A stretch of 64,000 nucleotides of DNA from Enoplolaimus lenunculus (GCA_030248215.1 JASANG010002238.1:40115-104114), one strand, 5' to 3'; counted from the first letter of the stretch, positions 9,778 to 23,390 are shown. The notes: generated from the letters alone by a model not told the origin. A program made the numbers and translations.

Positions 9778-12700
9778 TTATAAATTCATATGAATATTAT
9801 TGCTTTTGTTTTGAATACACCTTGGCTGAGTAAATTTAGGCACGTTTGTTGAACTAGTGGCTGATCTTGCTGCTTTTCCATTCTTTTCAGCTTTAACAGA
9901 CCTCGATTCAACTCGAGTTGATCGCACACAAACATGACTACATATCACAATGACTGCAAGCGCAGCGCCTACGCAAGAAATGACAAGAAAATAAAAACTA
10001 ATTATCGACAAACAGTATTGTTCTCTGTTGACACGATCCACTACTGTTGCGGCGGAACGATTCTGCTTTGAAATGGTATCTGGTTCTAGTTTCAACTTGG
10101 GCAACCCGCGATGCTCGCCAACTGCTCGACCGTAACGATTTAGCTCTAACGCATCCAATGAAGCGTGAACGTCAACTGTTCCTATTGGTTTTACTTCTAA
10201 GACTGGCGATTGTTTTGATGTTGACGACAAGTGGTTTCTGTCTCTTTTGGGCGATTCTTTTGACCCTGTCAACAAGTTCTGTTCGCGTTTTCCGATGAAT
10301 TGTTTTGATGTTGCCGACATGTATCTCCAGGTTGCTTCGTTTGATGCTACCGACGCTAATCGCTGTTTGATTTCTCTTGCAGATGCTCTGGGACGTCGAA
10401 GAGATGCCAAATTAGACTTACTCAATTGTTTCGATGAGCCTGCGTGTCCGTAACGTATTTGTGACTTTTGACGATAGAATTGAACTGGAACACGGTCGAT
10501 GCCTTTGTTGTTTCTGAACAAAAGAGTAACATTTTTTGTCGGTTCCGGCCCTTGTAACATAGAGCTCACCTCGTTCAGCGATGTTCTGTAATGATCCAAA
10601 TCTGATTTGATTCCAGCGCGGTAATCAAGAGCGTGTTCGCCAAGTGCAACCGTCTTATCCATTCGTCTAAAATGTTCAGGCTCAACATGCAGTCGCGTAT
10701 TTCGTTCCACCACTGGTCGTTCTGTTGCAGTGGTGCCGTGACGCCAAAATTTTCGTGTTGTTCTGTCGTTGTAATGTTGCCCAATGCTTGCTGCGAATGT
10801 TCTGTCGGGAGTAAAGGTTTTGCCCGTGGGCGCTAAAGTTATTTTTCTGTATTTAGTGTAGGTGTTTCGTACGGGCGGTTGGCCACGTTGTCGAAACGCT
10901 GTTCTTCTTCCAAGCGACTCAACAGATTGATTTCGAATTTTTGTTTTGCGTTGCTGTTGCTGGTTTAAATATTCTTGCAGTGCTTGAGCGTACGCTTCGC
11001 GTCTAACGTCGATTTCCCTAGACGATTTTACAGATTTCGCAGGGTTATGGTGAGTTCGTGAAGCTCGTTGAAAGCTATAGCCCTTTGGCAAATCTTCGGA
11101 CTGAACGAAATTTAAATCGTATTCTGAATACTCTTCGAATTGCTGGCGAGCTGGATCGGAAACACGAAACTCAGCGTCCTGTTCAGCGGATACAGATTGT
11201 CTCGAAATGTGTTGCAGTTCGCGTGAAGAGCAATTGGCGCAATCAAATTGGCATTGTGGGATTGGGCAATGGGCGTTCATATCTTGCTGGAAAAGTTAAT
11301 TTGTATCCAAAATTACGGACTATAAGAGTAAATTAGTTAGTATTTTTGATTAATAGAGGAAGTAGAAAATGCAAGACTTGTTATAGGAAGTTTTTACCTG
11401 CGTATATTTAGTTGTGAAATCATAACACAGTAAAATTATTCATAGTTCTTTTCGAATACAGTGCTTTTAATCTGTTTGTGTTCGAAGACGCAGAAGTTTA
11501 AGACCGTAAATGGCTACTTCACAAACTAATAATTGATATAAGCTAAATAGTTTTGTTAACCCCGGATAAGATTAGCGTGGCGCATGTTAAGGACCTGTCC
11601 ATTGAGAGAGAAGGATGTCCTTGCGGACTTAGAAACTGGGAAGCTTAGGCTTAATGCTACGCTTGTGTTTATGTTTAGGCTCCTTTGTAGGCTTAGGTTT
11701 ATGCTTAGGCTTAGTAGACAATCCCTATTGTTAACATGGAGCATAAAAGAGTGACCAGCAGATTTTTAGCCAATATTTTGATCGAGGGTTGGAACTCGAA
11801 ACCTCTGGGTAAAAATCAGTACGGGAGATTGACACCTAAAAGCAATCTTGGCTATCTATCTGAAATCAAAACATTTCGCAACTCAGAATATGTGGATATT
11901 AAAAATTTTAAATCTTACAAATGTCAAAACTTGATGACCGGATTAACTCACTTTTACCGAAATACTGATCTGACACTGAAAAAATATTTGCGGTCTGTCT
12001 GCGTATTTGAAAACTTGTGACGCAACTCCAGCGATTAAATCCGACTCGTAGTTCAACTGATGCAACAAGTAGCGGTCGCGAGAACAGCCTCGATTGTCGA
12101 GCAGCGTTACTGCATTGCCCTTAAATAATAACACTTTGCATTTAATTATACCCGGCATTGTTTCAAGCGAGAGTAACGCTTATTGCCGAGGTGGAAAAAC
12201 GAATAGTAAAAATATCGTAAACGAAAATGAATAGATATTGAAATAACGGTAACGGAACCGGAATATTGAAGTTTGAAAGTCACAAATTGTTTTGTTTTTC
12301 TGCAGCGGATGCACTTTAGCTAGATATATATGTACGCAATTTATAACTAATATTGAACATAAAAGGAGCGGAATTTTCGGCATTTTCTATAAACGAAAAT
12401 AAAAATGCATATACAGCCGATTCAGGACAGCCACTTTCTGAATGAACTGTTAAAGCATTTTTTGCTCAAATTGCACGTTTCAATTTACTTTTCCATCGTC
12501 CACTTGACATGAATGCACTGTCATGCAAAATATTTGTGCCGTATGTGCATCACACATCCACCGATGATATACAGGTTGTCCTACGACTGCAAATCTAAAA
12601 TAGAATTATTCAAATTGGGACGGGAGAAATGTTACGTTAGAAGGTGTAAAAATAGTACAGACTTTGCCTTAACTCTAAACCTTAACCTATGCAAAAAATT

Positions 12701-14966
12701 GGGCTAAGGTTAAACGGTTACTGTATTACAATACCGCGGAAAAACGCACACCCTCAATGTATTAACATGGTACTTAACTGGTATGAGATGTGCAATTCGT
12801 TGGTCAAATTTAGGCATCGGGTCTATGGCTTCAGAAATTTTACACCGAGCTCTGAATTTAATGAGTCCGATAATTTTACCATCATATGGCTGGATAAGTT
12901 TTGTTTTAACTGCTTTTTAGTATGGCTTTTTTGGGGTGCATAATTTTATAATTTATACGAGTATGAGTACAGACCGCCAGCGAGGCTTAAAAGAGTGGGC
13001 TCATGCATAGAACAGGGCCAGATCGTTTTCCTGCGAGGCTGTAATAGAACCAGTTTGAGCTTTAGACTAACTTTTTTTTGCTTAGGCTTAGGCTCAGGAA
13101 TATTATGCGTATGTAACATATAGAGTATCACTAAGTTTTTAGTTGTACATGTTCAAATGCCGTTACGGAATAGAAATAAGAATTTATAGTCACTTATTGA
13201 AACTTCTGGTCGATAAGATCTTGGTATGAAAGTTCTGATTTAAACTACTGTTCAAATGTCCGAAAGGTTTCGCACGCGGTGATTGTTTTTGGCATTATGA
13301 CAAAAGTAGCTTGTTTACCAATACTCTCAAACCAATTAAAACTCACTGTAATGGACCTCCAGACGGTGCGTCCAGAATATCGTAGCGACACGATGGCATC
13401 CGGACAACTTCAGTGCGATACTGAGATGTCAGCGTTGACACTTCGAGCCCAGATTGCACCGTTTGCTGCTCTTCAACGTAGAAGCATTGAAGCTTAAATG
13501 CCCGATCGATCTGAAATTCAGCTTAGTGGTTAATGTATGCGGCCAATGTATAGAACATTTTCGTTACAGTAGTATTGTATAAGCATATTCCTAAGCCTAA
13601 AGTGTAAGTGTCAATTCGTCTAACGCTTAAGCTTATTTTATCTTTACATGTGAGACCGAATCCATGCCGTGTTTAGCGAACACAAAACCATCGGCTTGTG
13701 GGGTGGCCTAAAGATGTGCTGTGCTGGAGGAAACAATTTTAAAAAAGGTCACCGAATGTTTAATTTCGAAGAAGCACCCGTTGAATACCCATGCATGGAC
13801 CGGCCAGCTGTGGGTTCACACAGGTATTTTCCTTTTTGACTAGCAATTCAAACATGAAATTTTGCAAGTTTCGTGCACTGAGCAAACATTTCGTAAAACT
13901 TTGCAAATGTTTTTTCAAGGTAGAATATCTAACATGCTGCATATATTTCTAGTTGAAAATTAACGTAAATATGGCTTTGCGTAACGCATTGGAAAATCCG
14001 TACCCAGAAAATTAAACTGTATTCACAGAGACGACTTTCAGTTGTCACAAATGTCGGAAACTATATTAAAACTCAAACCTTGGTTAGAAATTGTGGATGA
14101 AAGCTAACAATGACAGTGACCGAAACGAAGATGCCAAACGGATTAAGCGAACGTGTTCTTTGAACATTGCACGTGTTGAATGAAATAGTTATTGAAGGCG
14201 TTCGAGTGTTGGTTTCCTCACTTTGGCATTCCTGAAAAACGATAAAATATAAGTTAGTACGGAAATGTATAATATCGTTTCCGTTTTTCTTGACCCATAC
14301 TCTCAAATGCTTATACAACCTATCGCCAGTGAGAGTTAGGTTTTCAAACTGACGAACTTCTAGATTTGCGTTGCGGATCTCAAAATCAGCGCAGAAGTAG
14401 AACACATCGAATACAAAAAAATGCGTTAAACTTTGAACCTCACCTAATACAGTGGTTCATAAGTTGCAAGGCCTATCACTAACTGGTGATAGGTGCTACA
14501 TACATTTGAGAATACGGGCCCTACTTTCAGTTGTCTGTCACCATCAGTTTTTTTACAAGGGACTCATTCAAAAGCGATGGAATAACTATTCGAACAAATC
14601 GCGTCCTGCTGAAAGTTACTGTGAAAATGTTCAGCCGAGTCTACAGTGGTTTTGTCAGCTAAGACAGCTGCAAGATACTGCGCTATTTTTAAGAATATAA
14701 TATATAATGAATATTTTCGAAAAACTATAAAATGTCAAAACTAAAAAAATCAAAGTCTAAATCATTGAACGGAAGCTGACCTGATGGTGGTAAAGTCCTT
14801 TCACGTATATGTGACCCTCAAAAGGATATTCAGTCCGAAACTGAACATATACAGACAGTGGTCCGCAGTGAATATCAGGGTCTTCTGCAATAGAATTATT
14901 GATTGGAATGCTATGCGCAACGTATGTAACGATTAACCACATTGCAATGTAGTAATTGGTAAACAT
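9778..14966 (-). CDS. cuticlin-like ZP-domain membrane protein, six exons
   Basis: Exons read 14966-14781, 14231-14079, 13510-13347, 12594-12489, 12119-11952 and 11286-9778. Each joins at GT-AG borders with agreeing phases, giving 761 residues. Residues 1-20 are a signal peptide. Residues about 34-257 form a ZP module of nematode cuticlin type: CGPLSVYV, then PFEGHIYVKGLY, RSLNPFGIFV, VIVSFHPQF, CFYVEE, the segment HSCQVDDG, LLDNRGC and KYADRPQIFFQCQI, with regular cysteines. The last exon adds about 500 residues, basic and rich in Ser, Arg and Gln. It ends with one membrane segment at about 683-713 and a 48-residue basic tail. Cuticlins are secreted ZP proteins that polymerise into insoluble cuticle, usually after cleavage before the anchor. 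The long region between ZP and anchor is unusual. No single furin site stands out. Confidence 0.85.
14294..14518. mobile_element. MITE in cuticlin intron 1
   Basis: Inverted ends of about 40 bp: left CCCATACTCTCAAATG followed by CCTATCGCCAGT; right ends with CATTTGAGAATACGGG preceded by ACTGGTGATAGG. A related copy lies in S1P intron 11 (about 47935-48160), sharing CGATAGGTTTTCCAACTGAC-like sequence. No coding capacity. Confidence 0.5.
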
Positions 14967-17252
14967 ATTTCGTTCGACTCTATTTTGGCTTTAAGATATA
15001 AGAATGTTGCGAAATATTGTCAGTATGGCGCAAATGTTTTTTAATTTCGCGCGAAAGTTGTGTCTTTGTTAGGAATCGTGTCAAAAAAACAAAACGCTAT
15101 TTTAAACGCTTTTCGTGTTTCTAACAGCATTTTCCTAAACGCAGGACATTAAGTAGGTTGCAACACGACTTGAATTTGCAATATTTGGATTGATCAAAAT
15201 TTTTAAACTCTTATTATTTTACATTCAATACCACATCTGAAGTCATCTTTGATTTCTATAACTAATGTTTAGCTACTTTCAAGACATCTCACCGCGTAAG
15301 AATTTTCAACCCGATCCCATTCCGCAAATTTTAGTCAGAGTCCATTGGGGATCGCTGCCGGGGTCCCTACGGCGATCCCATTTATTACCCAGCAATCTTA
15401 GGGGCGTACTAATGTGTAAGAAGTTAAGACTCCAAGTGTATAAGAAATAAGAGACCGAATTCTGAACAAAATATAAGCCAAATTTATTTAGTTCGCATAA
15501 ACTTTTAAGTTTTAATTTTAAAAGTGCTGAAATCGTTTCATGCTTTGTCCATGTATAATAGCCATCAAAACGGCGAGGCATTCAATCCATGTTTAAAGAA
15601 AAAATCCAATAACCCGTAGCGGATATATAGCATTGAACAATAAAAACTGTAGGGACAACGTAAGAACCACATTCCCAAATTGCGTTTCAGTGGTGTAGGC
15701 AGAAAATTTTAGTTTTCAAACCTCTTGGTTTTTTAAATTTGTTTTTGGACACGTTTGCAATTTGTGATACAAGAAACGTCTTTTGTGAACTTTCACATCC
15801 GGACTTCCGCTTCTAAAACACCAGTTACGTAAATGTTGCCGTTAGATTAACCGGAGCCTGGTAATATTGAAACGTCATTGCCTTACAAATAAAACATTGG
15901 ATCGAATATTTGTCATCAGGCGCAGTTTTAGTGAAAATCAGAAAAATTGACTGAGTCTTTTATTGAGATTTCACAACCTAAATCAGCATAATCGAGAAAC
16001 GGAATAAAAGCGCCAACTTATACAGGTAATTCGGCAATTAAAATAAGGTTCTCGTACGTGTATTTCTCAGATTTTTGAACCATTTTCAGGTCAAAACCAA
16101 ACTTGAAATCTCAGAGATTATTGCAAAATGAACAGCATTCAGCGATAAATTTGATTTCACAGAAATTTATATGCAAAAGTGTGTTTAACAATTAACACAA
16201 ACTATTATATGTTTGAGATTATGTCATATCATATCAATTAAACCTTCAACAAATATAAATGTCTCGAAAATTCGAATCAAAAATAATGCATGAATTTTTT
16301 TCAATACCGTATTATTTATTGTTCGGGCTAATCTAACGCCCAATAAACTTTCGCTGTTGTTTAATATCGTTTTTATTTTAGTTCAGGCTAATTTAGAGCC
16401 GAATAAACTTTCGCTGAACTCAACAAATTTATTTCAAAGGGTACTAAAATTACAACGCTATATATGTGTTTTACTGATTGACCTTATGTATGAAAATTAT
16501 TTAGAACTGTTTGTCTGCATTTCAGGATAAATATGTCGTAACAGCGACGCAAAATTGCAACTAATTCAGCGATTATATTTTTTCGCAGTGGTAAAGTTTC
16601 ACAGTTGTGGTACTACGGGTGTGCGGTGTTTTGTTAGTGGTTGCGTCAATACCTTGGAGAAAATGTTGAATAGAATGATTGAAACTGAAATTTGAACCTT
16701 TACAAATTAATCCTATTATATAAAACAGCAGATATTAAATGTGGCGAACAACGGAGAGTAAATTGAAACTCAACTTAACAACATTAGAAGTCAAATTGAA
16801 AATAATATAAAAACTCTAACAATTGAGACACAGGGAAAGTTTAAAAATTTAGCAGATCGTTTACAACAGTTGTTAATCTATAAAGTACTGTTGAGAAACC
16901 CATAAACTACGGAACTGTTTACAGATTTGACTCGGACGCCCTAACGGTAGTTGAGGAAGGATACTGCATTAGATTTTTCAGAAAACATAAATACCATTTT
17001 TCACCGATTTCTCGTTGACGAAATTTTTTAATCAAAGCAGACAAGCGCAGTAAGATTGTAAAACATATTTAATATCATTTAATACTTGTCGTACCGGATC
17101 GGACCGCAGCCAGCACAGGCAGCACTCCGTGAAGCGAATCGTCGAGAAGTTTTGAACTAGTCCAGTGTTGTCAACAACGCTACTATAAAAATTTGCTAAA
17201 ATGCAGCTGATTTATGTACTTTAGGTTTGCTAGGCAAACCTTATTATAGCAC

Positions 17253-17397
17253 ATGTTACTTTTATGGTCGTCCCGGTTTCTGGCGGGTCTGTAAAACAGT
17301 AGGCTTACATTCTAGGCTACATTTTTTGCTTAGGCTTAGGATTAGGCTTAGGCTTAACAATACGCGTAATCTACTGTTATGGCCCTAAAAGTAGCAT
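17253..17397. mobile_element. TIR element carrying TTAGGC runs
   Basis: Starts ATGTTACTTTTATGG and ends CCTAAAAGTAGCAT. Inside is a compact run of TTAGGC units with one TTAGGA variant. Second copy of the family seen at 5136-5314. Confidence 0.6.
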
Positions 17398-18399
17398 TGG
17401 CCCATATTTCTATGATTGGTGAGATATGGCTTAAACAACGTATAAATTTACGTTGTTATACTAGCCTATATACCGATTTCTGTTTTCCTGCAGTATTGTA
17501 TTTATTAACAAAGTTTTGACTACGTTATTTTGAATGATTTCAAGGCTTTTTGGAAATTGAAAGAACACTCAAAGCGTTTAGTGATCGCGTCAAAAATACT
17601 GAACGTAACGCTTGTTGCATTTGTGAGAAAACACGTTTATATTGATACGAAAATAGCGTTTTGATCAGCGCTGAAACGCGTTTATGCAATACCGTATTTG
17701 AAAAGTAAGCGATCCATATAAGAGTTTCTCCGGTTGCGCAAAAACCGTTTTGAAAGACGATGTTTGCAACACGAAAAACCGTTTATATTTGTGACGCGTG
17801 ATTTTTTTACTTAATTTTAAATTTCAAATACCGTCGTATACACTGTATCACATATTCGCCTTTTGTACGTACAAATATTCAATATTTTGACGCATTCAAA
17901 GCCGTTATACCTGACAGGTTTTAACAACATTGATTAATATATCACCATAGAAACGGTATGTAAATAGTCCATGGTTTCACGGTGGTCCTTTTCATCATTA
18001 CAACTCCATCTAAACTTCGCAACGAGCCACATTAGCGTCTTCGGAAACGGAATCGAGTTTCATTAATATTATGCGTGAACGAAGTTATGCCACATTGTCT
18101 TTGTTTATTGTAGCAAATAATAATAATAATATATAATTTGGCTGAGAATGTATTGCCGGCTAAACTTTATATAGACATTCTTGCGCGTGAGTTGCATGTA
18201 AAAACGTTGCGTTAATATGTGAGATCTGTAAACTTATCGATTGAAAAGTTTTGAAACCATAATCCAGCTATGGTAGAGTCAATAGAAGATGCGTCAACGC
18301 TAAAGCAATCAGCGCTTTTGTGTCTGTGTCAAGACTTTTGGTTCTGTTTTGTTATATGTGCCCGCCAATTTGCGTTCTTGAAAGCGAAAAAAATTGGAT

Positions 18400-19020
18400 T
18401 TTGGGAAAATTCAAATTTCAACGGTGAGAAATGATTAGGGGACATCATAAGAAGCGGAAATATGCAAAAGTTTTCAAAATTTGATCATGTGTTTAAAACG
18501 AAAGAGATCGCACCGGAGGAATCTGAAAAGAATGTAACATAACTAATTAACCAAGGGTTGGAGAACAAGAAAGCCAATATCTTTCAATTCAGGGTGCCGA
18601 ACTGCGTCCAGTGGCATGTAATTTGTTTAACTTTTTGACAGAAATTTATTGGGTCCCTAGGGAGCTTGGATCCTTAAAAAATTTAATTTTTCAAAAATTC
18701 AAATTTGGGTGTGGAATGTTCACGAGGGGTCATGAGAATCTCCAATTTACGAAAATTTTCAAAAATTAACCTTTTTTTGGCAAACGGCGGCTGCGGGGGA
18801 TAACCGAAAAGACCTGAAATTTTTAACGAGAAAATTTTTCGGGCCCAAGGCGACCGCGTGCGACCACGAAATATTTAGTCTTTCAGAAATTCAAATTTTA
18901 GTATGTACTTAGAAGAGAGGTCATGAGAAGCCCAAATATGCAAAAATTTTCAAAATCACACCATTTTTGGGCAAACGCCGGCTGGATAATGGCAGACCAC
19001 AGAATTTTATTTTCAAAGGA
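18400..19020. repeat. three diverged tandem units
   Basis: Each unit has the order AAATTCAAATTT, a GGTCATGAGAA-like motif, AAAATTTTCAAAA and then GGCAAACG with a GGCTG motif. Units begin near 18410, 18700 and 18890. An inverted single unit of the same family lies near 32870-33000 (read on the minus strand). No coding capacity. Class unknown. Confidence 0.45.
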
Positions 19021-19489
19021 TTAAATATATCTCATTACGGTACTAAAGACGGACAGGTGGGACCCGAATGACATTGTTGCATTCAAAACTATATAATGTT
19101 GGCATCCTTAGTGGACGCTTGCGTTCCTTCAACACACATAAAGTCTCACCGATGGTACTTCCGTACTAAGAGTGTTGACGGATCAGGGTTATGTTGTAAG
19201 CCTGGCGCTGCGGGACGCTGGTGCGAGTCGTGTTTAAATTAAAATTAATATGACGTATTGTGCCATGCACAAAGGCGTACTTGAACCAAATCGTTGCGCT
19301 CTACAAAAACTAAATTTCAGATGCAACGCTCCTAGACGACTTTCGAAGAAGGTCAGGTACGCAACCTTTAGGCTGCGCTATGCTTTCTCGTGCCTCGCCC
19401 CAGCCATCGACACCTTCCGCCGCCGCACGTCACAAATGCAACGCGCAGTGGTATGCGGTGTCTCGATCGTATACAGGGAAACCCTTACA

Positions 19490-19795
19490 CTAGCGGATCC
19501 AGGGTGGGGGGGCATATGCCTCCCGTCAGAAATGTTTTATGTTAAATTAGTAATGTCCCTACCTCACAATTTTTTCCCTCAGAAAATTTTTTTATAAAAA
19601 CAATTTTTCCCACAGAACTTTTTTGTGATAAAATGGTGAGGTTCCTACCTTACAATTTTTCGCCGTTGAAAATTTTTTGGTGATAAACTTATAAGGTCGC
19701 TCCCTACCTTACAATTTTTGCGTTCCATAACATTTGCCAGCCCGCTCACCCGCGTCAAATTTTTTTGGATCCACCTGTGAAATCGTATATTTTAC
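19490..19795. repeat. dispersed element with GGATCCA ends
   Basis: The left end reads GCGGATCCAGGGTGGGGGGG and the right end TTTTGGATCCACCTG, a short inverted match. Inside, three diverged copies of the motif CCTACCTTACAATTTTT occur at roughly 70-bp spacing. The family and class are not known to me. Confidence 0.35.
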
Positions 19796-21099
19796 TCACT
19801 ATTTTAGACATACTGCGTGTTATAATTAAATTGTTTCAAACTTACGGTAATATCTCATTTGCAATTTAACTGTTGGCAGACTTTTAACTGAATTTTTTGA
19901 GAAACAATCTATACCGATCGACATATTTGCCGGTGAAAATTGAATTGAAAAAATAATGGTAAGGTTAATATTGTGTATCTGCTTGTATTTAGTTGTCTCT
20001 AGTTGACGATAGAATCATGTCGAGTTACGTATATCTGATGCAAAATGCATGCACTAGAAATTGGTGAAAATGCGTATCAATGCAAATTACAATCAAATAA
20101 ACGATTATATAATTAATTTCACTGTTGGGTTAGCAAACCTAAACTTGAAATTAGTTTTGAAGTTTTTAAGGCGCTCATATGCATTTTTTCAGTAAGCTAA
20201 GTGTTTGCGTTCACAATACAACTTCTTATCCGCAAGCCTTTATCTTACGTTTATCGTCTAAGTTTTAAGTAAACCAAGCTTTTCCAGTACTGAAATTTCA
20301 CTTAATATGCTTCAAGTCAATACTGCTGGCGGTGAAACCATGCTGAGTAAGCTCCTTCAGTAGGTAAGCATAAGCTGAAGTAAACTCTTGACTCACAATA
20401 CTTGTACTGCTTTTACATTTCTGAGCTCTAAAATTGATCATTTCTCAGCGTTTACATATTGGTTGATAGAAACAGGTTTGGGTTTAAGCTACGGCGACGT
20501 TGGTAATATAACCGTTTCAAAAACGTATATTTAGCGCAACATTAATAGCTTCCGTTTCTGCGAAGTGTGCCTTTACTACTAAGGCACTCTGACAGTGTGG
20601 CAGTGAAGTATTTCATTTTCGGCAAGGAATAATTTTATGTAGAAGCTTTTTTTCGCGAACGATCATAGCAAACGAGAAAATTTTGTTCACCTCAAACGAT
20701 CCAGTAACGTTACTGTAAAGTTTGAAAAAGTGCGTGTTTCGTTTGTTCAGAATTTTATAGGATACATTTCATTGTTCCCCATAGTATAAAGGGCCACTGC
20801 ATTTTGAGGTAAAATTTAAGAGGCACAGGCAAGCAATGTGTACGGTGTACAAGACTACGGGTTGAAAGACGGGGGAGGCTGTGTAAACAAACAACGGCAG
20901 TTCCTAAGGTTTTAAACCTTGAAATGCGGGTTTCTGGTTTTGAGACTTCCGGAATTCAAGTAATTTACATTTGGGCTTTTTTAGACGTAAATAAGTTACA
21001 GTTTCTTTTCTAGCTAAATTATGAATCACAGCGGGGTAACAGTGGTTTTCTATATTAAAGTGATTTGTTTTTGAGCGAAGCGAAAGTACGAGCAAACCT

Positions 21100-22126
21100 C
21101 GACGTTTCGCGAAGTGTTTTATGCTTGGTACTCTGGGGTCGAAAGGTGTATGTCCGTCCGTCCGCCCGTCTGCCTGTCTGTCCGTCCGAAAAGAATCTCA
21201 GGAACCGCTGAACCGATTTTGATAAACTTTTTTTGTTTCAAAGCCAATTATTCTTGTGTGTTAACCTTGCATTGGTGTTTTAAACTTTTAAGCCGTTTAT
21301 TAGCTAAAGGCTAATTGGCATAATTAGTTAAGCCTAAATTAGAACTTTATTGGCATAATTTATTAGCCTAAATTAGGGCTTTTTACAATATTTCACTAAT
21401 TATTAGCATTAAAAGCAATCTAATTGCAGCTCTAAAGGGCTTTTTGTGCGTGAAATCTGAATAAATTGTTTACAAACCTCCAAGACCGATAATTTAACAG
21501 TTTGTTAATCGCTAATTTGCATTTTAGCTTAATTGACAAGATAAAATTACGACTTTTTAAATTATTTCAATAATTATTAGGGTTTACTGAATGTTTTTGT
21601 TTGCGAGGAATCTTAATAAATTATTTACGAGCGTCTAAAATCGGTAATTGAGTAGTTAGCTAATGGATAATTTGCATAACATAGTCTATAATCCTAAATT
21701 AGGACTTTTTACAAGATTTCTCTAAGTATTAAGGTTAAAATCAAACCAATTTCAGCACTAAAGAGTTTTTAGGTGTGAGGATTGTTTACAAACCTCCAAA
21801 AAATCATAACTAAGCCTAAATTAGTCGTTTTTACAATATTTCACTAATTATTATGGTCACAAAATAATCTAATTTCCACAATAAAGGTTTTCAGGGTTCA
21901 AGAGAATAAATTGTCTACAAACCTTCAAAACCGATAATCAAATAGTTAGCTAATAGCTAATTTGCATATTTGCTTCATTGATAAGCCTAAATAATGGCTT
22001 TTTAAATTATTTCTCAAACTATTAGGGTTACTGAAGAGTTTTTGAGTGCGAGAATTTGCATATTAGCTTAACTGCTTACGTGTGTTAGAGCTTCGCTCAA
22101 ATAGACGTAGTCCCACTACGACTGGT
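21100..22126. repeat. 1-kb dispersed repeat, copy A
   Basis: Begins near a CCGTCCGTCCG-rich stretch followed by CTCAGGAACCGCTGAACCG and ends near CACTACGACTGGTA. The body consists of about five imperfect units of roughly 180-200 bp sharing TTTCACTAATTATTA and TTGTTTACAAACCTCC. A second copy (44965-45876) lies inside an S1P intron. Repeats with a CCGTCCGT head and a GAACCGCTGAACCGATTTTG box are common in invertebrate genomes. Confidence 0.6.
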
Positions 22127-22398
22127 ACCAAGAGTGCATGATACAAGAATGTTCAACTATTGGGGTTCCGAATGGTACAAAATGTACCACTGGGCGTTGC
22201 GATTTTGGCCAACCCCGTTTGTTTTAAGGGGGCGCTGTCACATTGCAATAACCCTAAATTTAAACTATAAGCGAAGCAATTTTTGTTGCCGGATATATAA
22301 AGTGTCATGATTCGCACAGGTTGTACCCCCTCTAAATAAAAGCGAAGTATACCCAGTTGCATAAAATTTCGTTGAAGTATGCATCATCCACTCTTGGT
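22127..22398. mobile_element. MITE with ACCAAGAGTG ends
   Basis: Left end ACCAAGAGTGCATGATAC; right end ATGCATCATCCACTCTTGGT, its inverse with two changes. It is 272 bp without coding capacity and abuts the end of the preceding dispersed repeat. A target duplication could not be identified. Confidence 0.5.
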
Positions 22399-22439
22399 TT
22401 TATGCGTCGTCCACAATATTTCGCGTACAGCGCGAATCA

Positions 22440-23390
22440 CAAGCCATAACAACACCATAACTACACAATAAATAGCAACACACTACCCTAGAAAGAAAGC
22501 AACCGCCAGCTTAACAAAATCAAACCAGAAAAAAAACAGAACCAAACAAAAAAAGAGCCAACAAGCAAAAAAAAAAGCACCACACACGCCCCCAAAGCAC
22601 CAGACGGCCCAAAATGCTCCACCACACCCAAGCAAAACAGCAAAACAAAACACAACAAAAAAAATAAATGAAAGAAAAAAAAAAAAAAAAAGAGGAGAAA
22701 AAAAAGAAAAAGACATAATAAGAAAAAAAAAAAGAAAACAGCACTAAAGAACAGCAAAAAAAAATAAAACTTAAGCCAGAAAAAGGAGAGAAAAAATGCA
22801 GAAAACCCCCAACCAACCAAGCAAAAAACAATTATAAAAAAAATAAAAAAAAAATATACAAAAACACCCATATATAAAAAAATAAACACCCCCTTCCCCC
22901 CAAAATATAACCCAAAAAATAATAAAAACCCAAGCCAAAAAGAGAAAAAAAACCTACACACAAAAAACTTCCCCTTAAGAACCCCTTCTTACCCCATCCA
23001 CCAAACCCCACCACCCCTCCCTCAAAACCACCCCCCAAAAATCCCTTACCCTAAAAAAAAATAAAAAACAAATATAACAAATCTAATAAAACCTCCCCAA
23101 TATCCACCCCCACCCACCAAACTCCACCCCCACAAAAAAAAAAAAGAAAACAAAAACCCCCAACCCCAACAAAAAACAAAAAAAGAACAAAACACAAAAC
23201 ACACCCATCCAAATAAAAAGCACACAACAAAAAAGAAATAAAAATAAAAATTAAAAAAAAAAAAAAAAAAAAAACAAAAAAAACACATCACCAATTACTA
23301 TTTACTACTCCTTTAATTCTTTAACGTTTTACAGAAAAAATAAAAAACATACAAAATAAAAAAAAAAAAAAAAAAACTTATTTGCAAGCT
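22440..23390. other. strand-asymmetric A/C low-complexity block
   Basis: For about 950 bases the plus strand is almost entirely A and C; G and T are rare. It has many A runs, including long ones at about 22677-22692, 23254-23274 and 23362-23376, and C runs up to six. The hydrophobic open frames seen on the minus strand here are artefacts of this composition. It may be real low-complexity DNA or an assembly/consensus error. Confidence 0.75.

Noticed and set aside
11736-12020. 94-codon plus-strand frame
   Set aside because: It overlaps, in antisense, the cuticlin exon 11952-12119, which has a clear family match.
22483-23294. Overlapping Phe-rich hydrophobic open frames on the minus strand
   Set aside because: They are translations of the A/C-only block; the composition alone gives Phe, Leu, Gly, Val and Cys codons on the other strand.
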